Positions 48,104 to 60,779 of a DNA stretch of 64,000 nucleotides are shown here, piece by piece (the stretch's first letter is position 1; every line of letters begins with the position of its first letter). This stretch comes from Coniella vitis (taxonomy: Eukaryota; Ascomycota; Sordariomycetes; Diaporthales; Schizoparmaceae). The position numbers were made by a program, and so were the translations under genes. The DNA is taken from NCBI GenBank assembly GCA_011317545.1, contig WUJK01000007.1, forward strand, positions 62,001-126,000. The letters are read 5' to 3'. A model generated the notes under the pieces. That model did not search any database, had not been told where the DNA came from, and worked only from the letters and a program-made list of their open reading frames with translations.

Positions 48104-50552
48104 GGAGCCCCCCTCTGCCCCCCCTCCTTGGTGTAGATTGAGGAAAGGATGAGAAGGGGGGGGGGGGTTGTCTTTTCTGTGTTGATATTGATGGACTGGA
48201 CTGAACTGGACCATGGTGATGTTTTAAAGTTCTGGAGAAAATGATATGTAATGCTACTTCAATATCAGGGTGGGATCCTTCTTGTTTGAGCAGTTCCCGC
48301 GTATATCAATCACCTGAAGAAGGCACGCAAAGTCATCTATGAACCCCGTGATAGTTCACCCAAGAGCATAGTTGGATAAAATATGAAGTACGCTCCTGAC
48401 AATCTGATCTAAACACCATCAAGAGCTCTTGTGTCTGGATGTCGTTAGTCTAGACCAAGCGTATGACACCATGACAGTTGATACAATATAAAAAAAGAAA
48501 AATTAGACCAGAGCAGTTCTCATCAACTAGTCACTAGCGACCAAGTCTCACGATGTTAAAATTGCAAAGGGAAATGAATGCCCAGTTGACATATAATGCC
48601 CGTCGTTTTCCTCACATCTCAATGGCTGTCTGGATATTCAATTCGGCACGTATAACATCTTTCCATATACATCGATCGATACGGAGGTCCGTGTAATGGT
48701 CTCGATACATTAAAATATATCAGATTACAATGTTCAAAAACGCAGTATATCCACGGCACCGTTGATCATCTCACTTGAAATCCGGTTGGACGTCCGTCAA
48801 AACCTGCAAATGTTAATTCGTAGCTGTGGGAATCTTCTCCCACGTCTTTTTTTTTTTTTTTTTTTCTCAAATCATAGTTACTTGCACAAACCTATAAATC
48901 TATATAAATATAATCTTGCGGTCACCTTACCTTTGCACATTCAAGATGCATCGCATATCTTTCACATGCTAAAACAAAAAAAAGTAAAAAGTAGCTGAAC
49001 TGTGGCATATCTATACAAAGTCCATGGCAAACTCTCTCAAGTCCGTTGGTCCGCACATGTGATTAACTGAAAGTTTAGAATTCACCCAAGGATGCGCACA
49101 AAAAAGGAAGAAGAAGAAGAAAAAGAAAAGAAAAACTGTTCGCAAATTCAATATCATCGAATTCCGTCTTATTCCTTCTTTCCCCTTCCTGTCAAAAGAT
49201 CGAATGGTCCGCCCGCATGGCTATCAATATCAAAAGTCAAAACACCAAAAGGCCTCGGTAAGCTGCACAGTCAGTTCTCTGTAACTTGTGTACATCGTTG
49301 GCGGGCGGGTTCATTGTCTTCTGGATAGTCTGCTGTCTCACCAACGGCACATGATTTATGATATGTATATATACAAGCTGCACCATTATTTCTCTTATCA
49401 CAGCAGTATCAGATTTCGGGCCCCCAACCGTAGAGAGGGATGCCTGCATACAAATAATACCACAACACCGCAACCGGTCCTGCCAGTTGACACCAGCGCA
49501 ATGGGACGCACCCTGGGCTTACTCTATCACCCAAAAGAGACACCAGAGAAACATTTTTGTGTGTCAAGAGCATGAAAAGGCTTATCTTTTTTTTTTTTTT
49601 GTTGTTGCTGAATGGATTTGAGTAAAAGGGTGGGGGGTTGTTGTTGTGTGAAGCTGCTTTGGGAACTCTCGGCTCCAAACTGTCGGATACGTTCGTGGAA
49701 AATAAAACACAACGTTCTGGATTTCTTTTTTGGGGGAGGGGGATCTGCTGACACTGCCTACCTGTGGGATTCAGAGAGCGTCCCAGCAACCCGGTAAAGA
49801 TGTGTGAGATGCAAGCAGGTGGAAAATGTGAGTTGTTGGGGTGCCTTTGTCTCAAAAAGTTGAGACACGCGCCACACACACAGAGAAAGACAGAGAGAGA
49901 GATAGTGGGAAGATCAGATTGCTATCTCGCCTTTTTGATAGAGTTTGCGTGGGGGGGTGGGACGGAGAGAGAGCAACGTGCTTTTGGAACTGCCACTGGT
50001 ATGCTGCCGGGTTCATCAAAGACTGGATTTTATGACAGGTTACTTTGCATCCACGATGCTTTGGGATCGTGAATCTCAGGAGGAGGAGGAGGAGGAGGTG
50101 GATATCTACTATATACGGATCAGAGTAGCAAAAGTATGTCTACTAAACCCGGCCTCGGGGGGTTTTGAGAATCATACATTAGTATTAAAAGGCCATAATG
50201 TACAGTGATGGGGCCAACCATGTGTCACTGTGTACTTTTGCTTCTCCCCCTTTTTCGTTTTTTTTTCTTCTTCTTCTTCTCTTCTCCTCTCGAGACCCTT
50301 GCACCAGTCTCCCGAGTGGACGCCTCCATGGCGCTCATTCGAGAAGTGATCATCCCATCTCCATGTGCTTTTTTCTTTTCTTTTGGCGAGGGGGGTACTT
50401 GGGCAAAGGCTTTTTTTCTGCCCCAGCCTTACTACTATGTGGATAGTAAGTACTGTACGATGGGCCAAGACTAGATAATAAAAGAATCTGCAGGATGGGG
50501 TGGTGGATACGGGTGCCTTTGCCTCCCCATTCGACACGTGAACGAGCAGAAA

Positions 50553-50583
50553 GAGAGGGAGAGAGAGAGAGAGAGAGAGAGAG
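50553..50583 (+). repeat. (GA)n microsatellite
   Basis: About 15 GA units with one early interruption, in the gene-free region. Confidence 0.9.
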
Positions 50584-52212
50584 GCGTTTCCTCTTTTCTC
50601 CGCACGAAAATGACAAATTCAAGGGCCCATGTGCAGAGCGCCACGGTGCCACCTTTGCAGCATTCTACTGCACGCTTTAGACATTGTTGCTGCAGAAACG
50701 TGGGTGTGGTGTGGTGTGGTATCACGATATCATGCAGGTTTTGTGGTTGCTGCGGTGTGACCCTCGGACTTTCTTCAGCTACCATCAATGCACTACGACA
50801 CGGCATTTTCAGATGGCAAGGGAGAAATGAAGTAGAATGATTAAATCAACACTCCAAAAAAGAAAAAAAAAAAGGCCAGAGACAGGTCTGACCCTTCATC
50901 TCGGGACTGATACCAGACAGTTGGATGCATGCATGCAGCCAACATGTCTTGCGACATCTCTTGACAAAACAGTGGCCAGGCAAACAATGGATTGCAGAAA
51001 CCCAAGTGTACACGTGCCATGGAGATCTTTCTCTTTTCCTTCCTTTTCTCTTTTCTTTTCCCGCCTTCCTTCCTCTGGCGGTTTTGTTTTGGCATGTCCC
51101 ATCATACTTTGCGCGGGGGCTGGGAAACCTCCATCTGCAAACGACCATCGCCCAGTCAAGCCCTCGCGAGATTGGAAACGGCCAGGCTGGGTTTGGGATA
51201 ACAAAGAAGAGCCAACAAGAGCTAGGCCGCAAAGGGCCAGCCAGGTTCTCACTGGCCTCTCAAGTACTGGGCTGGGCTGTGTCCCGTGGCACCGTCCGCC
51301 CGCCCGCCACAAACGCGGGCAAGCGGTCGTCGTTCGGATTTTTGACACGGGGCCAATAGCTCACAAGCACACGAAGCAAAAGAGGCTGGGAAGCTTGGTG
51401 GTCTTGGTGGTCTTGGTGGGAGACCTGGACCTGGACCTGGACCCGGGACGTAAAGTAGAAAACGCCCAGCTTGAAATCAAGCATTCTAGCATTCCTAACG
51501 GACGAGGGACGCGGCTCACGACGGAAGCTAATACACTTGTGGTAGCCCGGGGATGGATTGGAATCCCTGGCCGGGCTGGCATCGGCGCATTTTCTTTCTT
51601 TTCCATGGTGCTTTTCGCGAGGGTGGCCCAAGATGCTCGGGGCGTTGTCACTGTAGGTGAGTGAGGCTTCTTTCTCATTGCCAGTTCCTTGCTTGCTTTT
51701 CTCGTCTCTTGGAGTCTCGCGCGAGCTCAGGATGGGGGCACGAGCACATGACTGCAGATAATATTATCCTTATTCTTATTCTTCTTCTTCTTCTTATTAT
51801 TATTCTCCGCGATTCATGCTTGATTTTATACATGGTAATGCAGCGGGGCCATGGCCATGGACGAGACTGAGACTGGGCACCAAAGTTTAATTTCTTTGGC
51901 CGCCTGCGTGATGAATCGACTCTGTCAGTGTCTCTCTCTCTCTCGCTCTCGGGGCCCCTCAACCGTCACCCAAAGTATATTCGCAGCAGGACAAAGACCG
52001 AGCTGCAAGAAACACACGAGCAGAAAGAGGCTACCTTGTGCCTTTCACCCGCTTGTAGACTGCTCGAACCAGGCCGTGAGTGGGCACAAACTCGGGCCCA
52101 AGAGAGGAAGACGACGGACGCATGGCAAAAGATGCAGAAGGGGGGAACCAGCCGGGAACAACGGGCCAGTTCTCGTTCTCTCCTTTGCCCCCGGTTCCCC
52201 TCCCGCGGACAA

Positions 52213-52252
52213 GTGAGAGTGAGAGTGAGAGAGAGAGAGAGAGACAGAGAGA
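52213..52252 (+). repeat. (GA)n microsatellite with GT interruptions
   Basis: GAGTGAGAGTGAGAGAGAG-type purine run of about 40 bp, non-coding. Confidence 0.85.
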
Positions 52253-53379
52253 GGCTCCATATATTCTCACTGTACTGTGGTTCTATGTACACAGTACACT
52301 GCCTTGTCCTGTCCTGGCCTGGGATTCGTCCAACGGCTCGGCGAAAACGTCCCATCGACATGACGTTGCCATGTTTCTGCTCCACCACGGTGCCCCAGAC
52401 CCAGCCCGTTTTTTTCCCTTTCCTGCCCTCGCCCTCTTCCTATAGGATCCAGGTGCGTGCTTGTCTGGGTTTGTTTTCTTGCCTTTTGCCCCCATGCCAA
52501 ACCTTGGCCTTGACTGCATACAGCCAGCCAGCCAGCCAGCGTCCCTGTCTGCATGTACAGCTACTTTTGAATCCCCAAGACCCGCAGTCTCTTGTCCCCA
52601 ACGTATCAGATGATGGAGACGCAGACGGGTCCCGGGATGTAGCCGACGAGGGACCCTCACAGCCAGACAATGAGACCCCACGGGGTACCCCGCGGCTTGC
52701 TATTCACACACACACACTCTCTCTCTCTCTCTGCGCCATGTTTGCTGTACTGTATTCATGGTCGATCACTGCCCTCTTGGTCTGGTCTCTCTCTGTCTGC
52801 AACATGGGGGGCCCCAAGCAGTTGCACGCGGCACGTGAGCGGTCCACAGACGCAGGATCCGGTCCCCTCCATCTCCCATCAGAACCCAAGTGCCAAGGTC
52901 TAGGTCTTGGCCAGTGTGCTGAGGGTTGGTTGTCTGTGTGTGTGTGTGTCTAATCAGACTACCAAAGCCGTGGTACATGCGTCCCCAGACTTACTAGAGA
53001 TGCAAACGCATCCGGGGGAGAGGGGGGCTGTCCCAGGGTCCCATGGCTCGATCGATGCCTTTGGCTTGGGATTGGACGGGCTATGGAGATGGGATGGATG
53101 GATGGATGGATGGATGATGGGAGGATTGCATGGCCAGACAAGGTCCAAATAAGAAAGGGCGCTCGCTGGCATACATAATAAAGCCCTGGGACCCCGCCGT
53201 TGACACCATCAACACCACCACCACCAACAACAACAACACCAGCAAATGGACGTTCCTTTTTCCCACTCATCGAACAGGGTTGCAGAGAGCGTGTAGCCTT
53301 GACCCTTGAATCCTCTTTGCTTTTCACTTTCCTCTTCTCCTTCTCCTCCTTCTTTACCGTCACCTTCTGCCCGCCCAGC

Positions 53380-55962
53380 ATGAGTGAGAAGCCCATATCC
53401 CCCGGCGTCGACATTGACCACGACGAAAAGATTGCCGTCAAGGACGTCGCCCACGATGAAAAGGTGGCTGTCAACACTGGCGATGCAGAGGCGCACCGCA
53501 CAGGCAAGGCCGTGGCCTTGAATCTGGTCGAGAATCCGCTGAAGGTGAGCCGCCCCCCTCGTCGTATTCTCCTTTTATATATAGATAGTCTGGTCATTTG
53601 CTCACCTCGCTCTCTCTCTCCCTCTTTCCTTCATCTTAGCGCTTCTCCCCCCAACAAGCGTTTGAAAACGGGCGCGTCTTTGCCCAGAGCCATGGCATGC
53701 CCGAGCACGCCGAGCTCTTTGGCCGCGCGGCCCTCGTGGCGCGCGAACCGACGCGCTTCGAGACGACGGGCGGCCTGCACGACGACGAGCGCACGGCGCT
53801 GGCCTACGAGCGCGACCACAAGTGGCACGGCCCGGCGATGCTGTGGTACTCGATTGCGCTGTGCGCCATTGGCGCGGCCACGCAGGGCTGGGACCAGACG
53901 GGGTCCAACGGCGCCAACCTGTCGTTCCCCGAGGAGTTTGGCATCAACGGCACCGGCAGGGACGAGTGGATTGTCGGCCTGATCAACGCCATCATCTTCC
54001 TGACGGCGGGCTTGATGTAGGTTTTCGTCTTGTGTTCTGCTTTCGGGGAGGCGAAGTGGTGTGTCAGTTGCATATCGGGCACTCGCGCTGACCTTTTGCA
54101 CAGCGGCGCCTTCATCGTCGACCCGCTCAACCACTACCTCGGCCGCCGCGGCGAGATCTTCCTGACGGCGTGCTGCCTGACGGCGACGCCCATCGGGTCC
54201 GGGTTCGCGCAGTCCTGGCAGGGCCTGTTCGCGGCGCGCTTCATCATGGGCATCGGCATCGGCGCCAAGAACGCGACGGTGCCCATCTACTCGGCCGAGA
54301 TGGCGCCTGCGCGCATCCGCGGCGCGCTCGTCATGTTCTGGCAGCTGTGGGTCGTCGTCGGCATCTTCCTGGGCTTCTGCGCCAACGTCATCGTCAAGAA
54401 CACGGGCGCCATCGCGTGGCGGCTGCAGCTCGGCTCGGCCTTCATCCCGTCCTTCATCCTGCTGCTGGGCATCTACTTTTGCCCCGAGTCGCCGCGCTGG
54501 CTCATGAAGCACGGCCGCCACGCGCAGGGCTTCCGCTCGATGCTGCGCCTGCGCGCGCACCCCGTCATCGCCGCGCGCGACTACTACTACTCGTTTGTGA
54601 TTTACGAGGAGGAGCTCAAGGAGGCGCGCGGCGCGGGCTACTTTGCGCGCCTCAAAGACTGCTTTACCGTGCCGCGCATCCGCCGCGCCAACTACGGCGC
54701 GTCGACGGTCATGATTGCGCAGCAGATGTGCGGCATCAACAGTGAGTTCTTTTGTCGTCTCTCTCTCGATTTGCCCTTCTTGTCTGTCTTGTCTTGACGA
54801 GAAGGAGAGGAGGCAAACACAATGCTAACGACTCTTTTCCCCCCTGCCAAACAGTCATCTCCTTTTACAGCTCGACCATCTTTGAGAACGTCGGCTACTC
54901 GGCCACCCAGGCTCTGTACGCGTCTCTGGGCTACGGTGCGGTCCAGGTCGTGTTTACCATTCCGACGCTGTTCCTGATCGACACCAAGGGCCGAAGAACA
55001 CTGACTCTGGCGGTGCGTTTTTTTTTCTTCTTTTTTTTGCCTTTCCTTTCCTCTCTTCTCCCCTTAAAAAGATTGTTGGGCCCATAACACTAACACCACT
55101 TTGACAAAGACGTTCCCTCTCATGTGCATCTTCCTGCTGGCTGCTGGTCTGTCGCTGCTCAACACGACCGGCAGCAAAGGCGCCCAGATTGGGCCCGTTG
55201 TCTTGTAAGCGTTTGATGGTTTTTTTTGTTTTTGTTTTTGTTTTTGCAATCTGTTGAAGAAAAAGAAAAAGAAAAAAAGAAGAACCACACGGCTAAATCC
55301 AAACCCAACAACAACAGATTCGTCTACCTCTTTACCATCTGCTACTCGCTCGGCGAAGGCCCCGTTGCCTTTCAGTACTCGGCCGAGGTCTTTCCCACCA
55401 TCCAGCGTGAGCAAGGCATGGCCTGGGCCGTGTGCATCAACAACACGTTTGGTAAGAAAGACGATCACCCTTGAAAGAAAGACGATATATCCACAGCCGT
55501 GTATATATATATATATATTATATGCTAACATTGTTTCTTCTTCTCCCCAACCAGCTGGTATCCTCAGCTTGACCTTTCCCCGTATGAAGACCGTCATGAC
55601 ACCCACAGGAGCCTGTAAGCCAATAAACCCTATCCCCATTTATCCCATCCATTTATATATATATATATTAAATATTAATTTCATTTCCTACAGTCGGCTT
55701 CTACGCAGGCCTCAACCTCATCGCCTGGTTCCTCATCTTCTGCTTCGTGCGCGAGACCAAGCAGCTCACGCTCGAGGAGCTCGACCAGGTCTTTTCGGTG
55801 CCCACGCGCCAGTTCATCGGCTACGAGCTGAAAGTGTGGCTGCCCTACTTCCTCAAGCGCTACGTCTTGTTCCGCAACGTCCCCAAGCCGCCGCCCATCA
55901 TCGAGCGCGACACCAAGGAGGGCGAGTCCGCGTCCGAGACGTTGCCGGGGTATACGGAGTGA
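53380..55962 (+). CDS. MFS sugar transporter (SP family), eight exons
   Basis: Exons 53380-53544, 53640-54016, 54104-54741, 54855-55012, 55110-55204, 55318-55451, 55555-55614 and 55694-55962 join in phase to 631 aa. All seven introns are GT...AG, 75-115 nt. Sugar-porter marks are [16 protein letters not shown] in helix 1, [20 protein letters not shown] at the end of helix 6, [35 protein letters not shown] in helix 10, and [12 protein letters not shown] after helix 12. The N-terminal ~120 residues are hydrophilic and longer than in simple hexose carriers. The signature [11 protein letters not shown] is typical of a fungal clade of hexose/disaccharide or inositol-type porters. The substrate cannot be assigned. 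Proton symport at the plasma membrane is expected. Glucose repression is plausible from upstream CreA-like sites. Confidence 0.93.
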
Positions 55963-56438
55963 AGAACTTGCAAGTTGAAAGGGGGGGGGGGTGGAAGAGA
56001 AATAGAAGAAGGGAAGAAGGGAAAGAAGAAGAAAGAAAAAAGAAAAGAGAACAAAAAAGAGAAAGGAAAGCATGAATACGAAGGACAAAGGGGACACAAG
56101 AGGAAAGCCCAAAAGGCAAAGGTAATGAGAGAGCGCGAGAGAGAGATATTCATACTACACAAAGGGTAATATTCAACAGGCAAGGAAACATAGCCAGAGA
56201 ACCAAGGGGCAGCTGGTAGACCTCTGAGGAAATCCATGGGGTTTTTCTTTTTCCTTTCTTCCTTTCTTTTCGAATCTTGAGCGTGTGTTCGTGTGTGTTC
56301 GTTCTTCTGGTTTCTTGTCAAGTAGCAAGTCATAACATACATGATGGAGCAAATGACCACCACCACAGAGTTAACTTGGCTTTGGAAATATCCTGTCTTT
56401 TCTGGAGGCTCTCAGAGCATAGCATGGCCTTATTTTAT

Positions 56439-56502
<64 letters not shown>

Positions 56503-57302
56503 AAGTGAGTGACTCTTTTGCTGGAGTATGGGGGATTAATAAAGTCCACGCTTTGCTCTGTAGAAACCACATCGGTCAATCAATACGGTAAATAGATGCC
56601 CACCCAGAGCCTTGATCTGTTCATGAGGAGCCACTGCAACCCACCATCAGCCTCAGCCACTCGCTTACTTGACCGCAAACAAGGCCGAGTGAGTGAGTGA
56701 TTAGTCACCGGTCAGCGAGCCATGCCCACCCCGCTGCCGTGCTGTGCTGTGCTGTAAATGGGGATTCATAAATCAAAGCAGGAAATTAATCAACATAAAA
56801 GACAAAGTATATTATATAATAAAATAAAATAAAATAAAAAGGATCCAAAAACAGGATAGGATAGGATTGGATTGGTGCAAGTAGAAACCAAGCCCCGCCA
56901 TCCGCCGTGGATGCGCAAATGCGCAGTGGCAGTTGACAGATTTAATCATTCTCACAAGGAAACCTACGTCCTTTTTTTTTTTTTTTGACTCATTGAGAAA
57001 GAAAAAGAATTGGATTTGGATCTTGAGCATGGAGGGAAGAAAGAAATGCAATGCCTTGTATACAACCAGGTCGTTCACCAAGATTCGTATAAGAGAGTCG
57101 ATGCTCCAGATCGTAACCCAACCATCGTCACTCTCGGCTCTTTATTCTCGATACTCGATCAGATCAGTCAGATCAACTCATCTCCTCGTTGACCGCTATA
57201 AAGAACACTATATTCATTCAGCTTAACTTATCTATCATTCAAAACCCTCGCGCCGTTAAAAAAAGAACAAAGAATCTCCCCCCCCCCCCAATATAAAAGA
57301 CA
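55963..57302. other. Intergenic, sugar transporter 3' flank and LRR-gene promoter
   Basis: It opens with a 150-bp purine tract (G10 then GAA/AGAA mixtures, about 55980-56120). A (CA)n microsatellite follows, listed separately. AAATAAAATA repeats lie at 56818-56840. No gene is seen. Confidence 0.45.
56440..56497 (+). repeat. (AC)29 microsatellite
   Basis: An uninterrupted AC run of about 58 bp in non-coding sequence. It is long and pure, so it should be length-polymorphic between strains. Confidence 0.95.
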
Positions 57303-59360
57303 ATGGACGACCACGCCTCCGCCGCCCTCCTCCAATCCGCCATCGCCGCCCTCAACGCCATGCCCTCCTCTCCCCTTCACCACACCATTGCTACCAGCAA
57401 CAGCAACACCACCACAACCCCCTCCCTCCCCCCAGCCCTCCTCGCCCTCCCCCGCCGCAGACCCCACCCCCAGCGTCCGCACGCCCAACGCGTCGCAGAA
57501 CTCCTCTTTCCCACCCTCCCACCAGTCACAGCCCTCATCCGGTACGAAGAGCAGCGCAAACGCGCCGTAGCCGCCTACCGCGCCCTCACCCTCGCCCTCA
57601 CGCAAGCTGCCACCGCCACAGCCCGCCGCCGCAGAGAAGCCGCCGCCGTCGGCGGGCGACGGCCGTGGAAGGGCCCGCTGGAGGATCCGGTTGAGATGCC
57701 GAGGGCGGTGCCGATGCCGGTTGTGGTGGGGAAGGAGGAGGACTTCCGCGACTGTTTTGCGTTTTTGAGGCGCGGTGGGGTTGTCGAGGATGCTGTGGCG
57801 GCGGCGGCGGCGTCGGCGTTGTTAAATGGTGGGGCTTTCGATGTACACAAGGAGGATATACACATCAACAGCAACATGAGACTCGGCACAGAGCCCATCC
57901 ACGGCGTGCCCCTCGTGGAATTCCCCCGCGGCGTCGTCTACGCAGACGGCCGTCTGGATCTGTGCAAGATGGTCGTCGGGCCAGACCACATTGACGCCCT
58001 CATGGACGCCCTGTCCATCTCCCATTCTTCTTCTTCTTCTTCCTCCTCTTCCCCTGCCTCCTCACCATCACCATCACAAATCCGCCACTTCCTCCTCGGC
58101 AACAACATCATCACCAACCACGGCGCCCGCCGCATCGCCCGCTTCATCACCGCCCACCCCTCCCGCATCCAAACCTGGTACCTCGCAGGCAACCACATCA
58201 AACCCTCGGGCTTCCACGCCCTCGCAACAGCCCTCCAGCACAGCCCCGCCCTCACCAACCTCTGGCTCAAACGCAACCCCCTCGGCGCAGCCTCCGTCCC
58301 CGACCTCCTCGCCCTCCTCCACGCCCCGGCCCACCGTCTCCGCGTGCTCGACCTCGAAACCTGCGAGCTCGGCGATGCAGGCGTCGCCGCTTTATTCGAC
58401 GGGCTCTTGATGAGAATGATGATGACGACCCCGCCACCAAACACAAAAAGTCCCACCCTCGAAGCCATCTACCTCAACGGCAACGGCATCGCAACCCAGG
58501 CCGCCACCTCCATAGCGCGCTTCCTCGCCTCCCCACGCTGCACCCTCACCCACCTCTTCCTTACCGCCAACCCCCTCGCCGACAGCGGGGCCCGCGCCCT
58601 CGCGCCCGGCCTCGCGGCAAACACCACCCTCGAGGTCCTGACCCTCGCCTCGTGCGGCCTCTCCAGCGCCGGCGTGTCCGCCCTCTGCGACGCGCTCGCG
58701 TCCAACCCGCTGTCCCGCCTGCGCAGCCTCGATCTCTCGTCGCGCTTCACCACCGTGGACTTGGGCCAGCGGTGTAACTATATTGGTGACGGGGCTGTGG
58801 AGTCGCTGAGGGGGTTGGTTCATGCTGGTGCTGGTGCTGGTGCTGGTGCTGGGGGCGGGACGGGCCCGTTGCGCTTCTTGAAGCTGGGCCATGTGGCCAT
58901 GTCGGAGCGTGGGCTGGAGAGGTTGCGCGATGCGGTGGCGGACGAGGCAAAGTCCAGCTTGGTTGAGTTCGAGGCGACCAGGATAGAAGAAGAACCCGTG
59001 AGCGACAAAGAGGAGGAGGTGCACCGCCAGGACAACCACCAGGACAACCACCAGGACAAACAACAAAAGGCACCCCCCCGCAGCTGCTCCCTCCGCGTCC
59101 GCCGCGCCCTCGAACAAAACTACCGCCGCCTCTACGCCTCCAGCGGCAGCAACAACCAAGAAGACGCCACCAGCGTGCCCTACGCTTCCTTCATCTCCAG
59201 CATGGGCCCGGCCCGCCTACTCCGTAACCACCCCGATGTGCGGCTGATTGATTCCGTCTACCGCACACGCGATACCAGAAAGGGCAGGGTGCGCAAGTTT
59301 TGGGACCTAGAAAGCAATGAGGAGATTGTGTTGTGGAGGCGGTTGGATGCGATGGAGTGA
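57303..59360 (+). CDS. Leucine-rich-repeat (RNI-like) protein
   Basis: A single exon gives 685 aa. Residues 1 to about 235 are Ala/Pro/Arg-rich with no named domain. From about 260 to 540 there are at least six ribonuclease-inhibitor-type leucine-rich repeats of about 28-30 residues: IRHFLLGNNIITNHGAR, IQTWYLAGNHIKPSG, LTNLWLKRNPLGAAS, LRVLDLETCELGDAGV, LEAIYLNGNGIATQA and LTHLFLTANPLADSGAR, with LEVLTLASCGLSSAGV next. A poly-Ser stretch precedes the repeats and an (AG)5 Gly/Ala run follows them. The C-terminal 130 residues are charged (NHQDNHQD repeats) and end in a conserved-looking FWDLESNEEIVLWRRL block. RNI-type repeats mediate protein binding, as in RanGAP and NLR proteins. There is no NACHT or GAP signature, so the partner is unknown. 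Confidence 0.85.
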   Translation: MDDHASAALLQSAIAALNAMPSSPLHHTIATSNSNTTTTPSLPPALLALPRRRPHPQRPHAQRVAELLFPTLPPVTALIRYEEQRKRAVAAYRALTLALTQAATATARRRREAAAVGGRRPWKGPLEDPVEMPRAVPMPVVVGKEEDFRDCFAFLRRGGVVEDAVAAAAASALLNGGAFDVHKEDIHINSNMRLGTEPIHGVPLVEFPRGVVYADGRLDLCKMVVGPDHIDALMDALSISHSSSSSSSSSPASSPSPSQIRHFLLGNNIITNHGARRIARFITAHPSRIQTWYLAGNHIKPSGFHALATALQHSPALTNLWLKRNPLGAASVPDLLALLHAPAHRLRVLDLETCELGDAGVAALFDGLLMRMMMTTPPPNTKSPTLEAIYLNGNGIATQAATSIARFLASPRCTLTHLFLTANPLADSGARALAPGLAANTTLEVLTLASCGLSSAGVSALCDALASNPLSRLRSLDLSSRFTTVDLGQRCNYIGDGAVESLRGLVHAGAGAGAGAGGGTGPLRFLKLGHVAMSERGLERLRDAVADEAKSSLVEFEATRIEEEPVSDKEEEVHRQDNHQDNHQDKQQKAPPRSCSLRVRRALEQNYRRLYASSGSNNQEDATSVPYASFISSMGPARLLRNHPDVRLIDSVYRTRDTRKGRVRKFWDLESNEEIVLWRRLDAME

Positions 59361-59362
59361 CT

Positions 59363-59401
59363 GGAGGAGAAGGAGGAGGAGGAGGAGGAGGAGGAGGAGG
59401 A
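59363..59401 (+). repeat. (GGA)n repeat after the LRR-gene stop
   Basis: About 12 GGA/AGG units begin three bases after the stop codon, in the predicted 3' UTR. Confidence 0.85.
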
Positions 59402-60779
59402 TGGGTGCGTGGAATGCCAACGGATGTTCATGTTCAGCTGTTGAGTGACTTGAGAGTTGTGTTAACCGCAAATCAAACGTATGCTTTCGGATCCAGATTC
59501 AACCTCTCCCTCACCAAAGATCCCATCTCAAGTCAAGCCCCAAGTCAGCAGGACAAGAACATCCAATGCAACATCCCCAGTTCTTGACAATGGCATATTT
59601 ATTACTCACAGAGACTCGCCCATTCTTCTCCCTCTCCTTCTTTCTCATCACACACACCATCGCCACTGACTTGTTCATCATCACCCATACTCACACTCAG
59701 CAACAAAACTCACACACAGAGAGCACCACGAACCGGGGGGGAAACAACAACGCGGGCAAGTAAAAAGAAAAAAAGGCTTGTTCTTCATTTTCTCATCACG
59801 GACATGGATCTTCATGAAACAAAACAAAAAAGAGAAAAGCACAGAAGCCCGAATCCTGCAAGCAAAACAGACGCTGTCATGATCGTCGTTGTCGTCTGCC
59901 AACACAGAGTTCTCGGGCTGCCTTTCTCCTTGTTGGGGGGAGGTTCTATGTACATAAAATACTACATGTACGTGTGCTGTGCTGTGCTCTGATCGGTGTT
60001 GAATAAGTGCTTGCCCTCCATATCACTGCTGTACGCCCCTGGGATGAACAACAGGCCACACCCCATCTTGGTAGAACAGTGACAGCTCCCTGCCAACATC
60101 TGCAACGTACCCTTCCAGTCAAGGCCCCTTTGGGCAAGCTCTCAAGGCTCGCCGTCAACTGTCTCCGACCTCAGCACAACAGAACAGTAAAAGCGCGTGC
60201 CGCCAACAAGAAGAAAAAAACAAGAAAAGGAAAACGTTCCATAACTCCCATGCAATTATGCTTTCAACTCCTAGCCACGCAGTGGTGGCTGCTCAAGTGC
60301 ACAAAGTAGGCAAGCGATAACCAAACTCGGTTATGCACCTCTGCTGTACTGCAGCAGAATACTCCCTGAACTTTGGGGAGAGAAGAGGGAAAAAAAAAAA
60401 GAAAAAAGAACAAGAATCCAACCCTTTCCGAGCCGTGCCCTGCCGCTCCGTACCCAGTCAAGAAGAAAACGCCTTCAAAAGGCAGAATGAAATAAAAGGC
60501 GAGGAAGAAAAGCCGGGGTGGGGGTCAGACTTTTCTGCTTGCTCCATTGCATTGCATCCCAAACTCCTCGAACGGTTCGGGACGATCAAAAGAAAAGAGA
60601 GAAGAAAAAAAAAGAGAGAAAAAAGAGTTTGATCTCCAATGTTCATGCTGGGTCGAGACAGCCTTCTCATGCTCGTCCCCCGTGGGTTGTGTCTGGCTAG
60701 ATGGCAGCCCAGTGCTTCATCTCGCACCCTTCTTCATCTTGAGTCGGTCAAACATGTCCGTCCACTTGTCGTCCTCCCA
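59402..60779. other. Convergent 3' flanks (LRR gene / GBD-FH3 gene)
   Basis: No gene is supportable. There are A-rich runs with GAAA interruptions at about 59762-59775, 60210-60230, 60390-60410 and 60590-60625. The wording suggests UTR and spacer sequence. Confidence 0.45.

Larger units (their letters stand above)
48104..53379. other. 5.3-kb gene-free region
   Basis: This is the longest interval without a supportable gene. It has many homopolymer and dinucleotide runs: T20 at about 48846-48865, G10 at 48158, (GA)n at 50553-50583 and 52213-52252, and CA/TC at 52706-52732. There are (CCAG)n at 52524-52542, (ATGG)n at 53094-53115 and several long pyrimidine tracts. Open frames at 50837-51664 and 51928-52953 are unlike protein (see rejected). 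The last 1-2 kb should be the promoter of the sugar transporter. GCGGGG motifs (on -) near 52688 and 53192 fit the CreA site SYGGRG. Confidence 0.5.

Noticed and set aside
50837..51664. 275-codon ATG frame in the gene-free region
   Set aside because: Sequence is patchy low complexity (KKKK, LVVLVVLVGDLDLDLD) with no domain; all other frames around it are similarly open.
51928..52953. 341-codon frame in the gene-free region
   Set aside because: It runs through GA and TC microsatellites and shows no protein-like pattern.
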